A stretch of 7,988 nucleotides of DNA. Source: JBLHKE01 sp047619485 (GTDB lineage Bacteria > Verrucomicrobiota > Verrucomicrobiia > Verrucomicrobiales > DEV007). Location: assembly GCA_047619485.1 (NCBI GenBank), contig JBLHKE010000346.1, positions 1 to 7,988 on the forward strand, written 5' to 3'. The translations under genes and the position numbers were made by a program. The notes under the pieces are model-generated. The model was given only the letters and a program-made list of their open reading frames with translations. It was not told the DNA's origin and searched no databases. Shown piece by piece: positions 1-6,894 of this stretch; position 1 is the first letter of the stretch; every line of letters starts with the position of its first letter.

Positions 1-300
1 ACCAGAGGCAGAACCAGAGGCAGAACCAGAGGCAGAACCAGAGGCAGAACCAGAGGCAGAACCAGAGGCAGAACCAGAGGCAGAACCAGAGGCAGAACCG
101 GAGGCAGAACCGGAGGCAGAACCAGGGGCAGAACCAGAGGCAGAACCGGAGGCAGAACCGGAGGCAGAACCAGAGGCAGAACCAGAGGCAGAACCAGAGG
201 CAGAACCGGAGGCAGAACCAGAGGCAGAACCAGAGGCAGAACCAGAGGCAGAACCAGAGGCAGAACCGGAGGCAGAACCGGAGGCAGAACCGGAGGCAGA
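1..300 (+). repeat. 12-bp tandem repeat array, about 25 copies, coding for PEAE
   Basis: The unit is CCAGAGGCAGAA, repeated without spacers from the left edge to about base 300, so the array is probably longer than what is visible. Units start at positions 2, 14, 26 and every 12 bases to 290. Variation is very limited. Eight units (starting 98, 110, 146, 158, 206, 266, 278, 290) have CCG instead of CCA, which is silent for Pro. The unit at 122 has GGG instead of GAG (Glu to Gly). The last unit ends in GAT instead of GAA (Glu to Asp). All changes inside the array are A-to-G on this strand. The unit is a multiple of three, so gain or loss of copies keeps the reading frame. The near identity at DNA level points to recent expansion by slippage or unequal crossover. 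Confidence 0.97.
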
Positions 301-541
301 TTCTACCGAGATGCTGGTTTTTGTTCCGCGGCCGGCCGATGAGACGAAGAAGGAGGAGGAGGTTATGGAAGCCGTTCCGTTGATGAAAAAACAGGACTCT
401 CCAGCGATTGATGGACCTCCTTCCCCGAACGATGAGTTGGAGGGCGAGGCGCCGAAGCGCCAATGGAAGCCGTCAGGTGATCGTCGCGGACCGAGACGGA
501 ACGTGCGACGCAAACCCTCGAAGCGGAATAAGAAGAAATGA
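2..541 (+). CDS. PEAE-repeat protein with basic C-terminal tail (5' partial)
   Basis: I do not recognise this protein. The start lies left of the window; 179 residues are visible. The frame of the downstream segment (ATG at 311) is the same as the frame that reads the 12-bp array as Pro-Glu-Ala-Glu, and no stop intervenes, so the ATG at 311 is an internal Met and not the true start. Visible residues 1-100 are the PEAE array (48 Glu, one Gly substitution, ending in Asp). Next come a hydrophobic patch (MLVFVPRP), an acidic/lysine linker (ETKKEEE), a Pro-rich segment, and a final 28 residues of which 15 are Lys or Arg, ending RNKKK. This separation of an acidic rod from a basic tail resembles disordered tails of nucleic-acid-binding proteins, but that is inference. 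Its stop codon overlaps the next start by ATGA, so the two genes are probably co-transcribed and translationally coupled. Confidence 0.8.
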   Translation, partial: PEAEPEAEPEAEPEAEPEAEPEAEPEAEPEAEPEAEPEAEPGAEPEAEPEAEPEAEPEAEPEAEPEAEPEAEPEAEPEAEPEAEPEAEPEAEPEAEPEADSTEMLVFVPRPADETKKEEEVMEAVPLMKKQDSPAIDGPPSPNDELEGEAPKRQWKPSGDRRGPRRNVRRKPSKRNKKK

Positions 542-2853
542 GTGACACAGGTTTTTCAGAACCGGTGCGCCGCGGCCACCTGGAAGGGCAGACGGTTTTT
601 GTTGATGATCAGTTGCCGCGTCAGGGAACCTTGGAGACCCTCTTGGTGACGTCTCCTTATGCGCGGGCTGTGTTGACTCGGCGCGACATCAGTCAGGCCT
701 TGGCAGTCGCTGGAGTGCGGCGGGTCATTTTGGCGGAAGACATCCCCAGTGCTAGCGTCGAGAATGGGCGCTTGTTGGCTGGGGGCGATATCGAATTTTT
801 TGGCCAGGTCGTAGCGGTCGTCGTCGGAGACTCGACCGAGGCATGCCGGGCTGGTGCGAAGGCTCTGGATATCGGCTACCAACCGCTTCCGCCGGTAATC
901 GGGATCGAGGAGGCGATCGCGGTGCAGAGCTATCACAGTGCATCGAAGACGATCGAACGGGGCGATTTTTTGCAGGCGATCCAGTCATCGCCGAGCCGCC
1001 TACAGAGTTCGTTTCACTGCGGTGGGCAGGAACATTTTTACTTGGAGACACAGGTGGCACTCGCGGAACCCGACGGGCGTGGAGGTTTGCGGATCGCTTG
1101 CACCGGGGAGGATCTCTCGGGGCTTCAGGCGGAGATCGCCCGCCTGCTTGGCTGCCAGATGAACCGTGTCGAGATCGAGTGTCCGCGGATCGGTGGTGGT
1201 TTTGCCGGGAAGCAATCGCAGACCCACGGCTGCGCATCGATTGCAGCACTCGCGGCAGAACTAACCGGGCGCCCGGTTCGCGTGCGTTACACGAGGGCGC
1301 AGGACATGATGCTCACTGGGAATCGCCACCCGATCTACGCCGAGTTTGATGTGGGGTTCGACGAACAGGGACGGATCCTCGCTGCGGATATGTTCGTGTA
1401 TCTTGACGGTGGCTGGTCGATTGAAAACTCGGAAACCGTCCTTGAGAACCTGTTGCTCCACCTTGACAACGCCTACCACATTCCGAATTTTCGGGTATCA
1501 GCTCGGATCTGCAAAACGCACACGGTTTCGAACACGCTATGCGTTGGAGCTGGCGCTCCGCAAGCGGTGGCCGTCACCGAGGAGATGATCGGTCGAGTCG
1601 GACGGCGTCTCGGGCTGTTGCCGGAGATCATCCGGCAGCGCAACCTCTACCAGATAGTGCCCGAGGGGGGGGACGTGGAAATTGGGCGCACCCACTACGG
1701 CCAAGACCTCCCGACGAAGCGTCTGCAAGCGGTGTGGCGTAATACGATCCGCGGCGCTGAGTTTCCCGCGCGGCGCAAGGGGGTTCAGCTGTGGAATGCG
1801 AAAAATCCAGATCTGCGCCGCGGGCTGGCGGTGATGCCCGTGAAGTTCGGCATCGGCTCGCTTGATTCGACCCGCGGCCAGGCGACCAGCCTGATCCAGG
1901 CGTTCACCGATGGGAGTTTGCGTGTGAGTTTCGGCGGGGTGGATGTCGGTCAGGGGATCGCTACGGCGGTCTCAGACGCAGTTGCTGACGAGCTTGGGGT
2001 GGCTCCTGAAAAGATTCGTGCAAGTGGAGGAGACACCGCACTGGCACCAAACTCTCCGTTGGGTAGTGGGATTGAAGCAGACCTAGCGGCCGAGGCGGCG
2101 CGTGATGCCTGTCAGCGATTGAAGGCGCGGCTGATCGTGCTCGCCGCACAGATGTTGCAGGTGAGGGGCGCGCAGGTGTCGGTCATGGACGATGTTAGTT
2201 TTTCCGCGGGTGAGGCTTTCTCCATGGAGAGCCCTGAGATCCGCGTCTCGTTCGCGGAGTTGGTTTTGGCTGCCTACGAGAGTCGTGTCAGCCTGATGGC
2301 GACTGGTTTTGCTCGATCGCAGTCGGTCAAATACGACACGGCACGCGGCAAGGGGACGCCGTTCCGCGAGTTCACTTTTGGGGCCGCGGTTTCGGAAGTG
2401 CAGGTCGACCGCTTCACCGGCGAGGTGAAGATCCTGCGTGCGGATTTGCTTGTGGATGCCGGTCCGGTGGCTGACGCGCAGGGAACCGCATCGGCAATCC
2501 GCGGCGCTTTTGTCCAAGGGACTGGCTGGCTAACTTCCGAGGAATTGCTGTGGGGCGGCGATGGCGAGTTGCTCACCGTCGCCCCCGATACCTACAAGGT
2601 TCCGACGATCGCGGAGGCACCGCTGGATTTTCGAGTCACCGTGGTGCGCGAGGAAGGTATGGCTGGAAGTGGTGCGAGGCCGAAAGATCCGACCGCTTGT
2701 TCGTTCATGTTGGCGATCAGCGTCCGCGAGGCGATCAAGGATGCGGTGCTATCGTTTGGGGCTCCGGAAAAAGTGCTTGCCGTGCACTTGCCATCGCCCT
2801 CGACTCCAGAAGCAATTTGCCTGCTGATCGAACAGTTGCAGGCGGAAGGGTAG
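538..2853 (+). CDS. xdhB: Xanthine dehydrogenase-type molybdopterin subunit, atypical active site
   Basis: 771 residues, the usual length for the large subunit of bacterial xanthine dehydrogenase (XdhB), a cytoplasmic molybdo-hydroxylase of purine breakdown. The N-terminal alpha/beta hammerhead domain (about 10-115) is followed by the cofactor-binding domains (about 130-740). Family landmarks are clear: GGQEHFYLET (162-171), GGGFAGK (219-225), a HLDNAYHIPN stretch (308-317), SNT...GAGAPQ (331-342), KFGI (436-439), GQG (471-473), GAFVQGTGW and FMLAISV (723-729). Against bovine xanthine oxidase as I recall it, the pocket residues differ: Glu802 is Gln226, Arg880 is Asn304, Arg912 is Val336, Phe914 is Ala338, Phe1009 is Ser441 and the general base Glu1261 (GEPP) is Ala720. 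Classical xanthine oxidation therefore looks unlikely. It could be a non-catalytic paralogue or act on another substrate. The start is set by the ATGA overlap with the preceding gene; only a weak AGAAG-like ribosome site is present. No FeS/FAD subunit gene is visible in this window. Confidence 0.88.
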   Translation: MSDTGFSEPVRRGHLEGQTVFVDDQLPRQGTLETLLVTSPYARAVLTRRDISQALAVAGVRRVILAEDIPSASVENGRLLAGGDIEFFGQVVAVVVGDSTEACRAGAKALDIGYQPLPPVIGIEEAIAVQSYHSASKTIERGDFLQAIQSSPSRLQSSFHCGGQEHFYLETQVALAEPDGRGGLRIACTGEDLSGLQAEIARLLGCQMNRVEIECPRIGGGFAGKQSQTHGCASIAALAAELTGRPVRVRYTRAQDMMLTGNRHPIYAEFDVGFDEQGRILAADMFVYLDGGWSIENSETVLENLLLHLDNAYHIPNFRVSARICKTHTVSNTLCVGAGAPQAVAVTEEMIGRVGRRLGLLPEIIRQRNLYQIVPEGGDVEIGRTHYGQDLPTKRLQAVWRNTIRGAEFPARRKGVQLWNAKNPDLRRGLAVMPVKFGIGSLDSTRGQATSLIQAFTDGSLRVSFGGVDVGQGIATAVSDAVADELGVAPEKIRASGGDTALAPNSPLGSGIEADLAAEAARDACQRLKARLIVLAAQMLQVRGAQVSVMDDVSFSAGEAFSMESPEIRVSFAELVLAAYESRVSLMATGFARSQSVKYDTARGKGTPFREFTFGAAVSEVQVDRFTGEVKILRADLLVDAGPVADAQGTASAIRGAFVQGTGWLTSEELLWGGDGELLTVAPDTYKVPTIAEAPLDFRVTVVREEGMAGSGARPKDPTACSFMLAISVREAIKDAVLSFGAPEKVLAVHLPSPSTPEAICLLIEQLQAEG

Positions 2854-2860
2854 CGAACCA

Positions 2861-2894
2861 GGGGAGATAGAGCCAACACCTTCAAGCTCTCCCC
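2861..2894 (+). terminator. Possible imperfect hairpin after xdhB
   Basis: Seven bases after the xdhB stop, GGGG...GAGC on the left can pair with GCTCTCCCC on the right across a loop of about 12 bases, with a four-base bulge on the left arm. There is no T-tract after it, so it is at best a weak terminator or an mRNA 3'-end structure. Confidence 0.2.
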
Positions 2895-2912
2895 GCCTGC
2901 GCTCTCACTCCC

Positions 2913-2969
2913 TCACGCTAGAGAGGCGAATACGAGGCTGGTGAGCAGGAGGTAAAGGTGATCTTTCAT
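2913..2969 (-). other. 18-codon ORF resembling an orphan signal peptide
   Basis: On the minus strand an ATG at 2969 opens an 18-residue ORF, MKDHLYLLLTSLVFASLA, ended by TGA at 2915-2913. It has the shape of an export signal (short N-terminus, hydrophobic core, small residues at the end) but no mature protein follows, and the other two frames stop soon after. No Shine-Dalgarno site precedes it. It could be the remnant of a small secreted protein or lipoprotein gene, a tiny peptide gene, or chance. It lies downstream of the hydrolase gene on the same strand. Confidence 0.2.
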
Positions 2970-3007
2970 TGTGCGCTGCAGGCACCATGACGGTTGCGGA
3001 GAGGCTG

Positions 3008-3029
3008 CCTGGCGCAATCAGGCGCCCGG
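3008..3029. terminator. Candidate hairpin between convergent genes
   Basis: CCTGGCGC (3008-3015) pairs with GCGCCCGG (3022-3029) around a six-base loop, seven of eight base pairs with one mismatch. It sits eight bases beyond the stop of the minus-strand hydrolase gene and in the convergent gap after xdhB. A T-run follows on the plus strand only after about ten bases, and none follows on the minus strand, so it may be a modest bidirectional terminator or simply a stabilising 3' hairpin. Confidence 0.32.
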
Positions 3030-3037
3030 TGCGGAAG

Positions 3038-3793
3038 CTATTTTTCCTCACGCTGAACGAGCGCTGCGCTTCGCTTTTGGGCAAATAGCCAGCGATGAAA
3101 TTTCTCGTCCAAGAAAACTTGTCGGGTCACTAGGTGCCCGGCTCCTCGAAATTCGGTATGGCGAACCGTGGTGCTAACTTTTCTCAAAGCGGCGACCATC
3201 TCCCTAGATTTTTCAGCGCTGACGATCGGGTCTTTCTCGCCGTGGAATGCCCAGATCGGAATGTGTTTGAACCCGTCGACGCTTTCTGGATCGCCGCCAC
3301 CCGAGACCGGTGCGGCAGCGGCGAACAGGCTCGGTTGCTTCGCTAGCAGGTGCCAGGTTCCGTAGCCGCCCATCGAGTAACCACAGAGATAAATACGGTC
3401 TGGATCGACCGGAAGATTTACGCGTAGGGCTTTGATTAGGGCGGTGAGTTTCTTCGAGGTCGCACCTCTCCACGTCTTCCAATTTGGGCACTGCGGTGCG
3501 ACGATGAAGCACGGGCGCTTCTTATAATTGTTGGGGTAGCTGAATGACTTCGCCTCTCCGGTGAGGTGTTTCGTATTGTCCTTGCCGCGCAAGTGGATGC
3601 CGTGCAGGTAGATGACCATCGGATATTTTTTCCCGGCTTGGATCGTTCGGCCTCCGAAGATTCGGTAGGGGAGGTCACCATCAAACATCGATCGCTCCCA
3701 CTCGCCTGTGATTAATGCCGGGTATTCGTTCGCCGGAGCGGGGGTCGACAGCGTGGCTACAAGAGCAAGCGCGATTAGCAGGAAGCGGATCAT
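3038..3793 (-). CDS. Secreted alpha/beta hydrolase (COG4099-like esterase/peptidase)
   Basis: 251 residues. Residues 1-21 form a signal peptide with an APA|NE cleavage site, so the enzyme acts outside the cytoplasm. The rest is a single alpha/beta-hydrolase domain of the 'predicted peptidase'/PHB-depolymerase-like type. The oxyanion-hole region is YLHGIHLRGKDN (62-73). The nucleophile elbow is GYSMGGYG with Ser140. The acid is Asp188 in HGEKDP and the base is His220 in GAGH, so the triad is complete. The family includes secreted esterases that act on ester-linked substrates and some annotated as prolyl oligopeptidase-like; the sequence does not settle the substrate. The gene starts 46 bp after the stop of the upstream propeller-cytochrome gene on the same strand, suggesting an operon. 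A GAGG sequence lies only two bases before the ATG, too close for a standard ribosome site. Confidence 0.87.
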   Translation of the reverse strand: MIRFLLIALALVATLSTPAPANEYPALITGEWERSMFDGDLPYRIFGGRTIQAGKKYPMVIYLHGIHLRGKDNTKHLTGEAKSFSYPNNYKKRPCFIVAPQCPNWKTWRGATSKKLTALIKALRVNLPVDPDRIYLCGYSMGGYGTWHLLAKQPSLFAAAAPVSGGGDPESVDGFKHIPIWAFHGEKDPIVSAEKSREMVAALRKVSTTVRHTEFRGAGHLVTRQVFLDEKFHRWLFAQKRSAALVQREEK

Positions 3794-3839
3794 GTCCTCG
3801 TCAGATGATACTCCATCGGGACCGAGAACTCTAGCTGGA

Positions 3840-5849
3840 TCACTTCAAGGTCTTGATCCAATCAACTAGTGCACGCTGCTCGGCCTCCGAGAGACTGAGG
3901 TCGGGCATCGCTGGAGGATAACCAACCGCTGCTTCAGCAAGAGGGGTGTCGATCGATTGCAGCAAGTAGGCGTCGTCGACGGTGACCTCGACGGTCTTCC
4001 CCGCCCGGATGACTTTCTGCCGCTTGCCGTGTAATCCTTTGAAAGACGGGCCGGCGAGACGGGAGCCGTCGAGCGAATGGCAGGCGGCACACACTGCCGC
4101 ATACTGCGCCTTGGCGTAGGCGAGTGGGTTCTTCTTAATGTCGATGGTGGAAGTCACCGCACTAGCGTTGCCCCCGCCTTGGTGCCGGATCATCGAATAC
4201 CAAGCGGTATTCTTATACAGTGGAAGTTTGTCGAGTTTGACCTCGATCACCCAGCCAACGTTCTCGTTGGAATAGTCACCATGTGTGATAAAGGGCGGAG
4301 AGTTGTCGCGGATGCCGGGAACGGCGAGGCGGATGCGTTTGCCATCGCCGACGAGTTCTCGGTTGGTGAGTGCTAGCACTTCGGTGCCGAAATTTCGCCC
4401 GCCGTAGCCGTTGGTCGGCACGTAAGTCCACTGTTTGATGTTGAATTCGACCGCGTCGAGTTGGCTTGCAGTGATCGGCTTAAAGAGTTCGATCTCGAGA
4501 CCGTCAGGAATATCGCGGATGGCGACCATCTCGTTGAAGTCAGTAGGGATCTGTGCGGCATCGACGAACGAAAGCCGCTGCAAGCCGTAGTCGGGTTTCG
4601 GTTCTGCACCCGGTGCCGGGAGAAAACGCCACAGGCCGCCGTCACCAATGTGGCCGATGTAGTAGTTGCCGTCGGGGCCATAGACGAGCCGGTTTGGTCC
4701 CGCCGTGAATCCGGTTTCTCCGGCAGGGTCGTGACCTCCGGAGTGCAGGAAAACAGCGCCCTGCCAGACGCCCTCGACCTCCTCGAGGAACACCCGATTG
4801 ATCCGACCTAGAGTAAGTTCGCCCAGAAGCCACTGGCCGTTGTAGACTGAGATCGGCCCTTTGAGATCCCGCAGGATCACTGGTTGGGTCGGCGAGCGAT
4901 CGACGATCCCCTGCGGGAGATGCACCGTCGGCGGAGTCTGGTAGCGCGAGCCGCCCTTCTGCGAATCGACCTCCTCAGGTTGGAAGGCCGCGATGTTGGT
5001 GTTGTCTTTCTTGAGGAGGTAGTGCCCGTAGAATGCCCCCTGGGTGAGGCGGATGAATTCGTTGGATGGATTGAACACGCCCTGGTTGTCGACCACGATG
5101 ATCTCCTGATCGGGACCGACAGCGAAACCGTTCGGGGTGCGGTAACCGCCGGCGTAATACGAAATGTCGACCGCGTCGGGCGATTCCTCGCCAGTGATTG
5201 GTCCGAGTAGAAAAGTGGATCCGCGTCTGGTCTTCGGGTTGACGGTGACATTCAGATCTCGTGATCCACCGAGGCGGATAGAGGTTGTGAAATTCCCTGC
5301 GAGGAAGGTAGCTGCGTCTTTTTCGATCGTTTCAAAACCGATCGTGTAGGTGTGGAAATTCGGCTGCGAAATTCCGTCAATAAGGATGACTTTCTCGTCC
5401 GCCGAATAGACGCCATCGCCGTTGCGATCTTCCAAGCGCGAGATCTTGTCCTTTTCACCGACGTAGATTTTCCCTTGGTAGACCGTGATCGCGGTCGGTT
5501 CGTAGAGGTCGCTCATGAGGCGCTGGGCTTTGATTTTGGATCGGTCAGAATTGCCAACGAGGCCAGTGATCCTGAAGATCTCGCCCGATTTGAATGGTGC
5601 TTTGTTCTGGCGATCGGGGGTGAACACCGTCGCGTAGAGATCATCTCCGTGAAATGCCATCGCGGAAATTTTCAGTGCCACGTCCTGATCCGGATAGACG
5701 TTCTCGAGGCGGTTCAGCGGGTGGAGCCGGTCTCCGGCGAGGCTCTTATCAAGCTTCGGATCAAACTTCTTTTTCTTGGGCTTCTTTGGTTCAGCTAAAG
5801 CCGCGATAGGGATGATGAGAGCAAGGACGACGAGTAGGAGGCGGTTCAT
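3840..5849 (-). CDS. Secreted beta-propeller protein with C-terminal cytochrome c domain
   Basis: 669 residues from the chosen ATG. An in-frame TTG at 5885 would add 12 residues in front of a perfect signal peptide (MNRLLLVVLALIIPIAALA), so it is rejected. A lysine-rich segment (21-30) follows the cleavage site. Residues about 45-430 form a beta-propeller of the kind called 'membrane-bound dehydrogenase' in PVC bacteria. It has an EF-hand-like loop DRNGDGVYSADE (141-152), the NPSNEFIRLTQGAFYGH motif (260-276), and GPNRLVYGPDGNYYIGHIGDGG (384-405). A second domain (about 430-555) precedes the haem domain: CAACH (Cys587, Cys590, His591), with Met648 in PPAMPDLS as the likely sixth ligand. It probably transfers electrons from an oxidised substrate, perhaps a sugar, outside the cytoplasm; the substrate is unknown. 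It leads the apparent operon with the hydrolase downstream. No Shine-Dalgarno site is visible before the ATG. Confidence 0.88.
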   Translation of the reverse strand: MNRLLLVVLALIIPIAALAEPKKPKKKKFDPKLDKSLAGDRLHPLNRLENVYPDQDVALKISAMAFHGDDLYATVFTPDRQNKAPFKSGEIFRITGLVGNSDRSKIKAQRLMSDLYEPTAITVYQGKIYVGEKDKISRLEDRNGDGVYSADEKVILIDGISQPNFHTYTIGFETIEKDAATFLAGNFTTSIRLGGSRDLNVTVNPKTRRGSTFLLGPITGEESPDAVDISYYAGGYRTPNGFAVGPDQEIIVVDNQGVFNPSNEFIRLTQGAFYGHYLLKKDNTNIAAFQPEEVDSQKGGSRYQTPPTVHLPQGIVDRSPTQPVILRDLKGPISVYNGQWLLGELTLGRINRVFLEEVEGVWQGAVFLHSGGHDPAGETGFTAGPNRLVYGPDGNYYIGHIGDGGLWRFLPAPGAEPKPDYGLQRLSFVDAAQIPTDFNEMVAIRDIPDGLEIELFKPITASQLDAVEFNIKQWTYVPTNGYGGRNFGTEVLALTNRELVGDGKRIRLAVPGIRDNSPPFITHGDYSNENVGWVIEVKLDKLPLYKNTAWYSMIRHQGGGNASAVTSTIDIKKNPLAYAKAQYAAVCAACHSLDGSRLAGPSFKGLHGKRQKVIRAGKTVEVTVDDAYLLQSIDTPLAEAAVGYPPAMPDLSLSEAEQRALVDWIKTLK

Positions 5850-5953
5850 TTGAGGTGGCGACAGTTCTGAGATCAGGCATACCAAACTTGCTCACGCCTG
5901 AGCCCGCGCAAGCTGAGAGTTCGTCGCGTGAATACTTCCCACCACTCATGTGG

Positions 5954-5982
5954 TTGACGGACGTGGACGAGTCTGATATGAA
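5954..5982 (+). promoter_or_regulatory. Sigma-70-like promoter, possibly giving a leaderless mRNA
   Basis: TTGACG (5954-5959) and TATGAA (5977-5982) match the -35 and -10 consensus at five of six and four of six positions, with the ideal 17-bp spacer. A start about seven bases after the -10 box would fall on or next to the A of the ATG at 5989, leaving essentially no 5' leader. No Shine-Dalgarno sequence precedes this ATG, which fits. The site lies in the 139-bp divergent gap; I saw no convincing promoter for the opposite-strand gene there. Confidence 0.42.
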
Positions 5983-5988
5983 ATTGAT

Positions 5989-6894
5989 ATGAAGATTCCT
6001 CAATCACTCGTAGCGATCTCGTTGTTCGTGTCAACGCTCAGCCTTTCGGCCTTCGCTCAGGATGATGACTTCAACGATGGGAATTCCGAGGGATGGTCAG
6101 AGCTGGCTCCGCTGGCAGCCGTGGGAGTCACCGCTACCTACACTTTCCCGGAGGGGAATCGTTACCGGCTACAATCGGCACCCTCGACGAATGAGGATGC
6201 GTTCGGTCCTGCGAGGATGGGGAGCATCCGTGAAGACGTGAGCTACACCGATTTCTACCAGTTCGTCGACGTGGTCGAGATGGATGAGACGCTCGATCAG
6301 AATATTGGAATGCTAGCGCGGGTGAGCGATGTCGGGTTGGGTACCACAGACGGCTATGGGTTGACCTATAACCCGACCGAGCAAAGCATGTTTCTCACGG
6401 CCATCACGAATGAGGCGGGCACCACCGTTGGCATGGTGGATGCTCCAGTCGCCCCTGGTGAACCTGTGCGACTCGTGTTTCAAGGGGTGGGGGATAGCTT
6501 CAAATGCGAGCTGTATCGGCTATCGGATCTCGAGACACCGGTGGCGACGATCGAGGAAACCGATTCTACCTATGGGGAAGGTTTCTCTGGCATCTTACTG
6601 ACGAGTGATCCAGCCGATACTCCGATCGGGGTCGACTGCACCTTCGATAACTATCTTGCCACGCAAAGTGAGCCGAGTGGTTTTTCATTGATCGCGATGC
6701 GGCTCGAGGGCGACAGGCTGGTTTTCGATTTCAATAGTGTGCCAAATGCGCGCTATATTTTACGTAAAAGTGACGATCTGATTCACTGGGATGAGGAGAC
6801 GGATGATATCCGTGGCGCGCTGGCGTTAACCACACGGTTCTCGATCCTCAAGCCAGCGGTCGCGTGTCGCTACTACGAGATCCGCGAACCGTAG
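5989..6894 (+). CDS. Secreted protein with C-terminal S-x-DL-x-x-W module, function unknown
   Basis: 301 residues, not recognised as a characterised family. Residues 1-23 are a signal peptide ending AFA|QDD. The mature protein opens with DDDFNDGNSEGW, then alternating polar/hydrophobic strands up to about residue 225, consistent with a beta-sandwich (LamG/concanavalin-like) fold; 'D-x-F-x-D-G...GW' openings are common in such verrucomicrobial exported proteins. The last 60 or so residues carry YILRKSDDLIHWDEE (256-270), a module frequently found at the C-terminus of verrucomicrobial secreted proteins. Only two cysteines precede a final one near the C-terminus, so disulfides are not a major feature. 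It is monocistronic or first in its unit: a promoter-like sequence lies directly upstream and a hairpin follows the stop. A role in binding a surface or polysaccharide is a guess. Confidence 0.85.
   Translation: MKIPQSLVAISLFVSTLSLSAFAQDDDFNDGNSEGWSELAPLAAVGVTATYTFPEGNRYRLQSAPSTNEDAFGPARMGSIREDVSYTDFYQFVDVVEMDETLDQNIGMLARVSDVGLGTTDGYGLTYNPTEQSMFLTAITNEAGTTVGMVDAPVAPGEPVRLVFQGVGDSFKCELYRLSDLETPVATIEETDSTYGEGFSGILLTSDPADTPIGVDCTFDNYLATQSEPSGFSLIAMRLEGDRLVFDFNSVPNARYILRKSDDLIHWDEETDDIRGALALTTRFSILKPAVACRYYEIREP

Noticed and set aside
1..300. CRISPR array
   Set aside because: The repeat is 12 bp with no unique spacers and is an in-frame coding tandem repeat.
311..541. Separate 76-residue gene starting at ATG 311
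   Set aside because: The same frame is open to the left edge through the PEAE array, so this ATG is most likely internal.
843..1349. 168-residue plus-strand ORF inside xdhB
   Set aside because: It is an out-of-frame shadow of a well-conserved gene with arginine-rich, low-quality composition.
2083..2517. 144-residue minus-strand ORF opposite xdhB
   Set aside because: Antisense shadow; composition is His/Arg-rich and no recognisable motif is present.
2949..2991. GTG start with AGGAGG ahead of it at about 2959
   Set aside because: The ORF is only about ten codons before a stop; no sign of a leader peptide function.
5352..5798. 148-residue plus-strand ORF opposite the propeller-cytochrome gene
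   Set aside because: It looks protein-like only because it mirrors the codon pattern of the real gene; no motif or signal was seen.
5850..5885. TTG start at 5885 adding 12 residues to the cytochrome protein
   Set aside because: The added residues would precede a complete signal peptide beginning at ATG 5849.
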